From the IMG/VR virus record IMGVR_UViG_3300015261_000001, positions 1 to 64,000 of that record: DNA of 64,000 bases. One strand, given 5' to 3'. Shown here piece by piece: positions 56,362 through 64,000 of this stretch; position 1 is the first letter of the stretch; each line of letters opens with the position of its first letter. A model generated the notes under the pieces. It was not told the origin of the DNA, did no database searches, and was given only the letters and a program-made list of their open reading frames with translations. The stretch is from a virus. A program made the position numbers and the translations under genes.

Positions 56362-57666
56362 TTAAGGCGCGTTGACCTTGATGGAGTTGTTGCAGACATC
56401 GATCAGGCCGTTGATGATCAGGGTCAGGTAGTTCGACACCGAAGCACGGATCACCAGCAGTTCCATCTGGTTCTTGCGAACGATAGAGGAGAACCACTTG
56501 GCCAGAAGGGTTTTGGTTTCTTCGCTGATGTCCGTTTCGAGGAAGCCCTTGATAACGTCGTTGTAGTCGTTATCCAACAGCTTGAACTTCTCGGCGTTTT
56601 CGAAGACCTTCGCCCAGTCCTTGAGGACACCACGCAGCAGTTTGATAACCGCCTTGATTTCCTTGCTGGACAGCGAACGGATTTCAGCACCCAGTTCTTT
56701 GAAGGTGTACTCGTCGGTGTTCTCGAAACCAGTGCCGTCAAACTCCTGGTAACGAATGAGGAAGTCTTTCACCTCATCGACGTTGGTGGCCTGCTTGGCG
56801 CGCTCTTTCTGACGCACGTCGTAGAAGTAGGCACCACCCATCAACTCAACCGATTGCTTGGCCACCAGGTTTGGTCCGCCGTGACGGTTGTTCGGGTAGG
56901 TGCACTCCTTGAACGGAATCGAAGGAATGCTGATCGGCAGCTGAGTGATGCGATCATCAGCGCTGACCTGATCCAGACCAGCGAAACCACCGAAGTAGCT
57001 GAACGTCGATTGCAGCACGTTCTTGCTGTTCAGGAAGTAGTTGGTGCTGAGGCCGCCGATGGTGCTGCTGAGTTTGGTCAGGTTACCCACCCAGTCCTGG
57101 CTCACCTTGCCGTTGACCTTGAACAGGTTGTACAGGCGGTGTTCCAGAATGAACGACTCAACCGAAGCGAAGTCAGGGTGGGTGTCGACCAGGTTCTCCA
57201 GCAGGTCCAGTGACTTGGACAGGCTTTCCTGCGATTCGGTGAAGATAACGTACGAATCCTTAAAGGAAGCGCCGATACGCTGCACCACTTCACGAGAGTT
57301 CTTGTAGAAGTCACCCAGGAAGCTCTCACAGCCCATCAGACGGGTCATGAGGTAATCCTTGGGCATGAGGCTGATGCCGAGGCTTTCTGCCCCTACAACG
57401 GACTCATGGCCTTCTGCGACCGGGATTTCAACGCCGGCCTTAGTCAGGCTGCGATCGACCTCGTAAGCCACTTCAGGAGTGACCTCGTAGGCTTCCAAGT
57501 TTTGCAGGGTTTTCTGGGCGTCCATGACACGGTCCAGCGAGTCGTCCAGTTTGTTCTGGTAAGCGTTCAACTCACCAGCACTGGACGCTGCCGCCACGAT
57601 CTCCGTGGACTTCACCGCGCTGACTGCCGCCATTTCGGCTGCCAGCAGTTTATCTTGTTCAGACAT
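56362..57666 (-). CDS. Candidate inner-body protein
   Basis: The ATG at 57666 (MSEQDKLLAAEMAAVS, 434 residues) overlaps the previous stop by eight bases and has GGAG upstream. A helical Ala/Glu-rich leader (residues ~5-90) is followed by VGAESLG (91-97) and MGCESF (111-116), two G-x-E motifs. Then comes an amphipathic helical body (DFYKNSREVVQRIGASFKDS, SLDLLENLVDTHPDF). The C-terminus has WFSSIVRKNQMELLVIRASV. It matches the pattern of a short leader and processed body seen in the other members of this block. No enzyme motif is present. Confidence 0.6.
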   Translation of the reverse strand: MSEQDKLLAAEMAAVSAVKSTEIVAAASSAGELNAYQNKLDDSLDRVMDAQKTLQNLEAYEVTPEVAYEVDRSLTKAGVEIPVAEGHESVVGAESLGISLMPKDYLMTRLMGCESFLGDFYKNSREVVQRIGASFKDSYVIFTESQESLSKSLDLLENLVDTHPDFASVESFILEHRLYNLFKVNGKVSQDWVGNLTKLSSTIGGLSTNYFLNSKNVLQSTFSYFGGFAGLDQVSADDRITQLPISIPSIPFKECTYPNNRHGGPNLVAKQSVELMGGAYFYDVRQKERAKQATNVDEVKDFLIRYQEFDGTGFENTDEYTFKELGAEIRSLSSKEIKAVIKLLRGVLKDWAKVFENAEKFKLLDNDYNDVIKGFLETDISEETKTLLAKWFSSIVRKNQMELLVIRASVSNYLTLIINGLIDVCNNSIKVNAP

Positions 57667-58171
57667 AGTAGGCTTCTCCGCCGAGCAGCTGCAAGAACCG
57701 CCCAACGTTGGCTGGGCTAATGCCGGCCATCAGGCGATAGAAATCATAGTCATGTACGACATAACCATCTTCCAATAAAGGAAGCACGTTAGCCGCACGT
57801 TTGGAAGGGGTGTAAAGAGCGGAGCGGATGCGGTTGGCACTTTGCAGCTTTTGCTCTTCGATCTTCAGACTGGTGACAATGGACTGGTGACCAATCCGGC
57901 CATTGAGGTAATGGACGATGTCCTTCACCAAGTTGGCCAGAGGACCAGACCCACCGTCATAGTTCGCTTCCATGAACAAACGGAAACTACCACCAATCAG
58001 ACGACCGGCTTCACGCAACGTTTCAACGGCGACATGGCCACCAATCACCAACTCGAAATCGCTGTATGCATCCTTGCGGAGCAGACTCAGGTTCTTGAAG
58101 ATGGCCGCCATGTCACCATCACTCAGTTCAGCATTAACGAACCCGTGAGGTGCAACGCGATAATTAGGCAT
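57659..58171 (-). CDS. Small inner-body-block protein
   Basis: The 170-residue protein has GAGAAAGAG before its ATG and overlaps the next upstream gene by eight bases. It is helix-strand mixed with no membrane segment (GDMAAIFKNLSLLRKDAYSD; NRIRSALYTPSKRAANVLPL). No G-x-E-[GDS]-[FL] motif is apparent. It is not recognised. The tight coupling on both sides places it in the same operon as the head proteins. Confidence 0.55.
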   Translation of the reverse strand: MPNYRVAPHGFVNAELSDGDMAAIFKNLSLLRKDAYSDFELVIGGHVAVETLREAGRLIGGSFRLFMEANYDGGSGPLANLVKDIVHYLNGRIGHQSIVTSLKIEEQKLQSANRIRSALYTPSKRAANVLPLLEDGYVVHDYDFYRLMAGISPANVGRFLQLLGGEAYYV

Positions 58172-59048
58172 ACTCTTTCTCGATGGATTCGATCAGGGCG
58201 ACGTTCTTGATGATTTCGTCCTGATAGATTTCGATCTGATGATCCAGATCGGCGTCATCGACACCATTCTTCTGGTTCACCGCCTGGGTGATCTTCATGG
58301 CGAAGACCTCGTTGTCCTTGCGGGCTTTGTCGATGCGCGCGAGGTTGAGGTTCATCTTGTTCAGCTTGTACCAGAAGACCGGGTTGATCTGATGGATGCC
58401 GAAGCCCTGCTGGATCAGCGAGGCCATCTCAGCGCCTTCGGTCGATTCCATCACAGCGATCGAGGTTTCCGACACTTCTACTTCCGGGATAGCCATCAGG
58501 TTATCCAAGATGATGCGAGAGCCTTTCAGCAGCATCACAGTGCTGCCTTTGTAGAACTCGATGGTCTGGTTGATGAAACGCAGATCAGCTTTCGCCAGAG
58601 TCTTCTCGGCTTCACGATCACCTTTGTTCTTCATGGTGATCAGGACGTCGTAAACTAGACCGGTGTAACGGACCCAGTGGGTCAGGTGTTCGATCAGGTT
58701 GAGCAGGTTGGCCTGACGCAGGTCAATCAGCTTGCCGTCCCAGATTTCGTCTTTACTGGACTGAACCATTTTGGTCAGACCGAGTACCAGAGCCGACACG
58801 GTAGTCAGCGAGGTTTTCACCGCGTGCTGGAAACCCACGCCGCGGAAGCCGACGTTGTCGAGTTCACGGGTAATGCTTTTGGTGATCATCCACTGATTGA
58901 TCTCGTGACCGAGGTCGATCTTGTTGGCTTCCATCCGGGTGATGTTGGCCGTCAGGTCAGTGGCTACCACGCCGAGCGCGGTGATCTGGTCGACCAGCTC
59001 GCGCTTCTTAAAGGTCTTGACACCTTTAACGTAGGAAAGAATATCCAT
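58164..59048 (-). CDS. Helical inner-body-block protein
   Basis: The 294-residue protein starts at an ATG sharing one base with the upstream stop (TAATG), preceded by GGGGGT. It is almost entirely helical (ANKIDLGHEINQWMITKSIT; LTHWVRYTGLVYDVLITMKN) with an acidic C-terminus (DHQIEIYQDEIIKNVALIES). There are no membrane helices and no catalytic motif. It resembles a coiled or bundle protein that would suit the internal head structure. It is not recognised. Confidence 0.55.
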   Translation of the reverse strand: MDILSYVKGVKTFKKRELVDQITALGVVATDLTANITRMEANKIDLGHEINQWMITKSITRELDNVGFRGVGFQHAVKTSLTTVSALVLGLTKMVQSSKDEIWDGKLIDLRQANLLNLIEHLTHWVRYTGLVYDVLITMKNKGDREAEKTLAKADLRFINQTIEFYKGSTVMLLKGSRIILDNLMAIPEVEVSETSIAVMESTEGAEMASLIQQGFGIHQINPVFWYKLNKMNLNLARIDKARKDNEVFAMKITQAVNQKNGVDDADLDHQIEIYQDEIIKNVALIESIEKEYA

Positions 59049-60154
59049 TACATACCCCCATTCAACAGTTTAACCAGGTCCTGGAGGGTGTTGGCGGAGC
59101 CCTCTTTCTTCGACTTCACTGCCAGGTCGCGGCGAGTGTAAGTTTCCGGCATGGTCTGGCCGTCAGTGTAGAAGAAGAAGATGCCACGGTCATCGTCACA
59201 TACGACGATGGTGTTTGCAGACAACTTCTCGAAGATCGTTTGACGCGAAGCCGAGTTACTGAACTTCTTGCCGATAGCCAATTCGATCTGTGTAACTTCA
59301 GCCTGACTCAGGATGATGGAGTTAGCCATCGAGTTCACGCTGAGAACGCCGGTACGCACAGCTTCCAGGGCGTTGTTGGTGTCGCGTTTCATGGCTTCTT
59401 TATAGTAGCCAGTCGCGTCGCCGTTCTTCGCTTGGAAACGGGCTTTGACGATGTCAGTACCGTTGAACCATTCCGGGTTGGTGATTTCACCGGTGCGCTT
59501 CATCAACCAACGCATTTGCAGATCTTCGTCATTCTTGGCCACGGAGAACAAGCGGCGCAGGCCGGCGTCGTCCATTGGCACAGGAATCTGACGGAAGGTC
59601 ATCGGGAAATCGATCTTGATGCCGTTCTCGCCGAAGATGGTGGCGTTAACTACGCGACCAACAGACAGAGGGGTGTATTCCATCAGGTCAGGGATAGTCT
59701 TGCTACCCACCTGAACGTAGTTCACCTTGCCTTCGTCTTCATTCTTCTGCGCTGGCTTGATGTTGGTGTCCAGCGCTTCGAGGCCGGCCATCAACGACAA
59801 CATACCTGCACGGTTCGGGTTGATGCTCCCGATCAGGCTTTCAACCTTGACGCCCACACCAGTGGCATTCTGCAAAGCCAGGTGTGTCAGGGTGGCAACG
59901 ATGTCCCGCAGGTTGATTACGGTCATCAAATCTTGCATGTATTCTTGATGGAGCAGACCACGGTCTACAACCACCATTGGAGCGAGAACGCCCTTCGCAG
60001 CACTGCGGTGAACCGAGCTGGTATTCACCACATTGTATGCATGTCTGGCCCGGTCCGTCACTTTGGCGGCCGCACCGATGTCCGAACTTTCAGGATAAAG
60101 CTGTTTGGCAATGTCCAGAAAGAAGGACCCGATATTGAGAGCTGGTCCGATCAT
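59048..60154 (-). CDS. Inner-body-block protein, first gene of the block
   Basis: The 368-residue protein has AGGGG before its ATG and is the promoter-proximal gene of the long minus-strand block 50136-60154. It has a helical N-terminus, a central domain with GMLSLMAGLEALDTNIKPAQ (AGLEAL resembles the G-x-E motif), strands such as DFPMTFRQIPVPMDDAGLRR, and a mixed C-terminus (VVCDDDRGIFFFYTDGQTMP). Its start lies 29 bases from the divergent plus-strand gene at 60184. The family is unknown to me; a virion role is inferred from position. Confidence 0.55.
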   Translation of the reverse strand: MIGPALNIGSFFLDIAKQLYPESSDIGAAAKVTDRARHAYNVVNTSSVHRSAAKGVLAPMVVVDRGLLHQEYMQDLMTVINLRDIVATLTHLALQNATGVGVKVESLIGSINPNRAGMLSLMAGLEALDTNIKPAQKNEDEGKVNYVQVGSKTIPDLMEYTPLSVGRVVNATIFGENGIKIDFPMTFRQIPVPMDDAGLRRLFSVAKNDEDLQMRWLMKRTGEITNPEWFNGTDIVKARFQAKNGDATGYYKEAMKRDTNNALEAVRTGVLSVNSMANSIILSQAEVTQIELAIGKKFSNSASRQTIFEKLSANTIVVCDDDRGIFFFYTDGQTMPETYTRRDLAVKSKKEGSANTLQDLVKLLNGGM

Positions 60155-60183
60155 GGGAAACCCCTGTTTTAAGGTATTAAAAA

Positions 60184-61257
60184 ATGGCTGACAACCCGAA
60201 AGATAACGATGGGTGGCTGTTAAGAACTCCCGGGAACACCGCCCCGGAGCAACCCATTTCCGCTCAGAACGCTCGTGATTGGTTCAATTACGTGTTCAAG
60301 GAAAATGGCGGGCCTGGCTACGACAGTGCGCTCACTAACCTGCTTCGCGGCATTCGTATTCTGGGACCGGGCAATACACTCGCTCCCATCCCAGATGACA
60401 CCATAGGATTAGCGTTTGTTACACGGCCGATGCTGAACCTGTCGGACTCTAACGTCATCAAGCATCCTCAACTCCTTCCGCTGTATCGTCCAGACCGCAA
60501 CAGTTTGCTCGCTTACATCAAAGGGTTGTTGGATCCGACATGGGGTGCAGCGAACAGCGGTGACGATACTGTCCTTGATCCACTTAACCCATGGATCCCC
60601 CCGCTCACCAACTTCCTGAAAGTGAGTTCAGGTTTTCCTGACTTGACTTTGCCTGTCGGTAAAAGCCAGCCAGGTTTCCGTGGTGAGGTCTACGCGTACG
60701 TCGACGGCATCCTCAAAGTCAACTATGACTACGACATCCGTCAGAGCTACCACAACGCCAAACCTTCTTTCCTTCCTTATATGTTTGAAGTCTGGACCCA
60801 CTACATTGAAGGGGTAACAGTCGGCGACGAAGGGTTGGAACCGTATTGGGGTGCGTTGGAACAAAACTACCTCGATTACACCTGCCGTATTTATCACATC
60901 ATCCTGAACAAGAACATGCGCAACATCGAGTGGATCTTCTGCTGTGGTGGTGCGTGGCCTACGACCTTCCCGTCTGGTGCTTTCAGTACCATCGACAGAA
61001 CGCAGAACACTCTGCGTGGTCAAGGTCAGGATGAGTTGGAAATCAACTTCACCTGTCAAGGTTTCCGTTTCAGTAACATTCGTATTGCGGATGCGTTCAA
61101 TCGCACAACCTTGTTCCGTAATCCGAACATGCACCCTTCGGTGCGCGACAAGTATTACAGAAAACTCCCATTCCGAGATTACTACTTGAGTGGGTATGGC
61201 ACCTACCCATGGATCGAACTTGGAACCATGGAACTGGAATATTGGGGTAAGAAATAA
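60184..61257 (+). CDS. Virion structural protein, tail-tube/baseplate-like
   Basis: The 357-residue protein begins with a polar N-terminus (MADNPKDNDGWLLRTPGNTA). The second half has strands typical of virion proteins (GEVYAYVDGILKVNYDYDIR; RDYYLSGYGTYPWIELGTME). There is no signal peptide or enzyme motif. AAGG lies about twelve bases upstream. The next gene starts inside its stop codon (TAATG), so the two are co-translated, which suggests they act together in the tail or neck. The specific role is not recognised. Confidence 0.55.
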   Translation: MADNPKDNDGWLLRTPGNTAPEQPISAQNARDWFNYVFKENGGPGYDSALTNLLRGIRILGPGNTLAPIPDDTIGLAFVTRPMLNLSDSNVIKHPQLLPLYRPDRNSLLAYIKGLLDPTWGAANSGDDTVLDPLNPWIPPLTNFLKVSSGFPDLTLPVGKSQPGFRGEVYAYVDGILKVNYDYDIRQSYHNAKPSFLPYMFEVWTHYIEGVTVGDEGLEPYWGALEQNYLDYTCRIYHIILNKNMRNIEWIFCCGGAWPTTFPSGAFSTIDRTQNTLRGQGQDELEINFTCQGFRFSNIRIADAFNRTTLFRNPNMHPSVRDKYYRKLPFRDYYLSGYGTYPWIELGTMELEYWGKK

Positions 61258-64000
61258 TGACCATCTCTCAAGACGAGCTGGAGCGGTTGGCGAATAACCC
61301 CATCCGCGGGATCAACCTTGTTGTAAACGAAGTCGAGACCAACTGGTTCAACGGCACGGTTAAGCTGAACAGTAAGTCGCACCCAGCAGTCCTGATGATG
61401 GATTTGATCTTGGGTACGTCTCACGGTTTCACTAACCGTCTGCTCGACGCTACCAGTCGGAATCACTTGCGTCATGCTCGTAACGTCTCTGAACTCAGCC
61501 GCAACATGGGTGATGAAGAACGTTACGGGCTGTTCGCTTATCCTTCCGCTTCGATGGCTCAGTTGGCTATGGACATCGACACCTTCATGGCGATTGCTCA
61601 AGATCGTATCGAGCAAGTGGGAAAGATCAGCGTTACGTATAAAGAGCTGACGATTCCGAAGGACACTGTACTGCCGGTCAATGGTTATGACTTCATGATC
61701 ATGAACGGCATTCGTGTACAGTACAACGAACGCAGCGGCTGGCGTGTGATGTACGACGGTGACACCAACAACCCGTTGGCACCGATTTCTGACAACCTGT
61801 TGGCACGCGACTTCAAGCAAGTCGAAGATCGTAAGTATGTGTTGGTCAACATTCCCGTGTTGCAGTTGTCTTGCCTGGGTCTGGAAAACATCACAGCAAA
61901 CGAGGCGTCCGGTTGCCGTGGTAGCTACACCTTCACGGACAATCTTTTCGGTGTTCGTGCTTTCCTGATTAACGACAACGGTCTCAACGAGATTCGCGTT
62001 AGCTTTGACCAGGACGTGTTTGATCCACTGACGGTCACGCTGGCGCTGGATATCGACACGGTCAACAACAAGATCGCGTACGAGATTCCCGACGTTTACA
62101 TCCAGAACAAACTGGGCGTGGGTTCGATCCGTATCTACACGTACACCACCAAAGGTGTGCTGACGAAGAACCTGACCGACGTAGCACCGACCACCATCCA
62201 GCCCAACTACCAAGACTACCGTTACGGTATGGGCAATCTTGACAAGTATGCTGCTCCGCTGCGAAATGCAAGCGGTATTGCGTGGCGTATTGTTGAAATG
62301 GTTCGTGGTGGTGTTGATCCTGTTCCGTTTACCGTGATGAAGCAGCGTGTGATTGACGGCCGCCAACAGCGTACTCTGCCGATCACTGAGAACAACCTGA
62401 AGGGTGCCGTGGAGAACTACGGCTACAACCCAGTGAAGGCAATCGACTATGTGACCGGTCGTAAGTACGCCCTCACCAAGGAACTGCCGATTCAGGACAA
62501 CAAAGGTTTCTACGCGCCGATGGCGTGCTTTGTGGGTAGCTATCTGGCTTCGGTTAACGATCTGGTTAACAGCGGCGTTGTGTTCGATAACGGTGCTCGC
62601 ATCACCATCCCGCACAACGTGATGTTCGACGTGAGTGTTCCTACCAGCAAGTTGATCAACAAGCTGACTCAGGATCGTTATAACCAAATGAGCGGCGAGC
62701 AGTTGGTTGATCTGTTGTCGAAGATCACTCTGGTCTACACGCCGTTCTATTACGTGATGGACACCACTGACCAACAAGCCGTACTTCGCACGTATCACCT
62801 CGATGCTCCGAAGATCAACACGCAAACCTACAAACAGGCTAACCCTGCGTTGGGTCTGGGTGTAGGCGTTGGTCAGATGATGATCGTTCAACGCGACGGT
62901 GGTTACACCATCACCATGGTGACTCAGTCGGACAACGCGTACAAGAAGCTGGAGAACGATCAGCTCGGTGTCCAGTTGTCGATTCATCCGCAAGACACCA
63001 ACAGCTTGGCCAGTATCGCTGGTGTGCTGGTGGCGGTAACACAAGAAGGTGAGCGAGTTTGGGAGTTCAATCTGAATACCCAGTTCGATGTGGATGTCAA
63101 TGACATTCTCTACTTCACCAACTTCATGCAGTTTGGTTCGGTACAGCTGGAGACCGGTACTCCGTTGACCGTTGACACCACGTTCATCTTCACGGTGGCT
63201 GGTGACAAGGATGTAACGCAGTCGGATATCGATGACAAGATCGATGACTCTATCTTCCGTATTCCGATGGTAGGGATTCTGGAGACGAGTTACAGCATCA
63301 CTTACGGTAAACGTTTGGCCAACCTTTATAGCCGGATTCGTCCGCTGGTAGGTGAGGCGCAGTACAAGCGTTATGATGCTGACATTCCTGCTCGCTACAC
63401 GTCGACCAAGTTCAAGCGTGACGAGAACGGTCAGTTGATATTTGATGAAGTGACCGGGCAACCAATCACCGAGTATCAAGCTGGCGATATCATCTACAAC
63501 TCTGACGGTACTCCAAGCCTGATGTATCGTCGTGATATCGACATCGTCTACGAGAACGGCGAACCAGTTATGCTGGAACCTCGTTTCTTGAAGTACCACT
63601 GGGACTTCATCGCGTTTGACGGTAACTACAAGTACAGCAAAGACGATTACGATATTCAGTTCGCTCAGGAGACGAAAGACTTCTTTGCTAACACCATCGA
63701 CCAGGACATGTTGGGCTTCACGTCTCAGTCGTTGGACCGCACCAACCTGTACTTCCAGCCTCGTAGCAAGTTGGGGTATCAGCGAGTGGTGGTGAACAGT
63801 AACTACGAATCCGTGCTTCGCCAGGATCTGTCGTTCACTGTGACCTACTACTTGACGGAAAGCGGTTATCGCAATCAGAACCTTCGGGATGCTCTGGAGG
63901 TCAGCACTCCACGTCAACTCAACACCGGCTTGTTTGGTGAGACCACAGTCAGCGTTGCGGCTTTGGTTAAAGCGTTGCTGGATAATGCTGGGGCTGATGT
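61257..64000 (+). CDS. Large virion structural protein, partial (C-terminus outside window)
   Basis: The frame starts with ATG in the TAATG overlap and stays open to base 64000 (914 codons). The product begins MTISQDELERLANNPIRGIN and is rich in beta strands and Asn/Asp/Thr (for example VYIQNKLGVGSIRIYTYTTK; GEAQYKRYDADIPARYTSTK). No transmembrane segment or enzyme motif is visible. The size and beta content fit a baseplate or tail-fibre protein. A 904-codon frame on the opposite strand inside it has no ribosome-binding site and is a shadow. Confidence 0.7.
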   Translation, partial: MTISQDELERLANNPIRGINLVVNEVETNWFNGTVKLNSKSHPAVLMMDLILGTSHGFTNRLLDATSRNHLRHARNVSELSRNMGDEERYGLFAYPSASMAQLAMDIDTFMAIAQDRIEQVGKISVTYKELTIPKDTVLPVNGYDFMIMNGIRVQYNERSGWRVMYDGDTNNPLAPISDNLLARDFKQVEDRKYVLVNIPVLQLSCLGLENITANEASGCRGSYTFTDNLFGVRAFLINDNGLNEIRVSFDQDVFDPLTVTLALDIDTVNNKIAYEIPDVYIQNKLGVGSIRIYTYTTKGVLTKNLTDVAPTTIQPNYQDYRYGMGNLDKYAAPLRNASGIAWRIVEMVRGGVDPVPFTVMKQRVIDGRQQRTLPITENNLKGAVENYGYNPVKAIDYVTGRKYALTKELPIQDNKGFYAPMACFVGSYLASVNDLVNSGVVFDNGARITIPHNVMFDVSVPTSKLINKLTQDRYNQMSGEQLVDLLSKITLVYTPFYYVMDTTDQQAVLRTYHLDAPKINTQTYKQANPALGLGVGVGQMMIVQRDGGYTITMVTQSDNAYKKLENDQLGVQLSIHPQDTNSLASIAGVLVAVTQEGERVWEFNLNTQFDVDVNDILYFTNFMQFGSVQLETGTPLTVDTTFIFTVAGDKDVTQSDIDDKIDDSIFRIPMVGILETSYSITYGKRLANLYSRIRPLVGEAQYKRYDADIPARYTSTKFKRDENGQLIFDEVTGQPITEYQAGDIIYNSDGTPSLMYRRDIDIVYENGEPVMLEPRFLKYHWDFIAFDGNYKYSKDDYDIQFAQETKDFFANTIDQDMLGFTSQSLDRTNLYFQPRSKLGYQRVVVNSNYESVLRQDLSFTVTYYLTESGYRNQNLRDALEVSTPRQLNTGLFGETTVSVAALVKALLDNAGAD

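Noticed and set aside
61203-63917. 904-codon open frame on the minus strand inside the plus-strand structural gene
   Set aside because: The predicted protein has no ribosome-binding site, is dominated by Val/His/Arg/Gln typical of antisense reading and lies wholly within a well-supported gene; it arises from codon bias.
1-64000. tRNA genes, CRISPR arrays, insertion sequences or integrase genes
   Set aside because: I saw no cloverleaf-like sequence, no regularly spaced repeats, no transposase motifs and no attachment-site features; this is by eye, so a tRNAscan run could still find a missed tRNA.

Overview
The window is a 64 kb piece of a large tailed-phage genome, most likely a phiKZ-related jumbo myovirus of a Gram-negative host (probably Pseudomonas or a relative). 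The evidence is very dense packing with no gap above about 240 bases; a ~730-residue major capsid protein with a long N-terminal propeptide; a fragment-type RNA polymerase beta-like subunit encoded close to the capsid gene, as in phiKZ; a cluster of paralogous candidate inner-body proteins carrying G-x-E motifs that resemble phiKZ prohead-protease sites; a contractile-tail spike; and a spanin-like pair implying an outer membrane. Host and relationship are inferred; no search was run. I saw no tRNA, rRNA, insertion sequence or CRISPR array.

Layout. 1-7176 (minus): a partial virion-like gene, a complete NAD+-dependent DNA ligase, two tandem nucleotidyltransferase-fold proteins, a small unknown and an SbcC/Rad50/gp46-like ATPase. 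7227-8210 (plus): baseplate spike. 8267-19172 (minus): four related tail-fibre or structural proteins. 19294-21259 (plus): a structural protein and a nested spanin-like pair, converging on a two-helix holin candidate at 21320-21721 (minus). 21699-26591 (minus): RuvC-like resolvase and structural proteins. 26611-29637 (plus): probable portal. 29714-41259 (minus): small unknown proteins, a glycine-zipper protein, an HD-domain hydrolase, a 778-residue unknown, the RNA polymerase beta-like subunit, a tail-anchored coiled-coil protein, the major capsid protein and one unknown. 41286-42818 (plus): DnaB-like helicase. 42927-45059 (minus): zincin metallopeptidase, small unknowns and a 279-residue protein that shares a 19-residue segment with the portal. 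45208-60154 (minus): four structural proteins, then about ten genes forming the candidate inner-body block. 60184-64000 (plus): two structural proteins, the second leaving the window.

How it works together. Virion genes predominate, but short non-structural units lie between them. Several of these units start just downstream of minus-strand AT-rich elements resembling the phiKZ early-promoter core TATATTAC, or of an exactly repeated 17-base element, and end at strong hairpins. I read these as early or middle transcription islands (ligase/nucleotidyltransferases, RNA polymerase subunit, HD protein, glycine-zipper protein, metallopeptidase) embedded in late structural DNA. Ligase, SbcC-like ATPase, RuvC-like resolvase and DnaB-like helicase together form part of a phage replication and recombination set. 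Many plus/minus switches occur within 20-50 bases, so promoters must lie inside neighbouring genes there.
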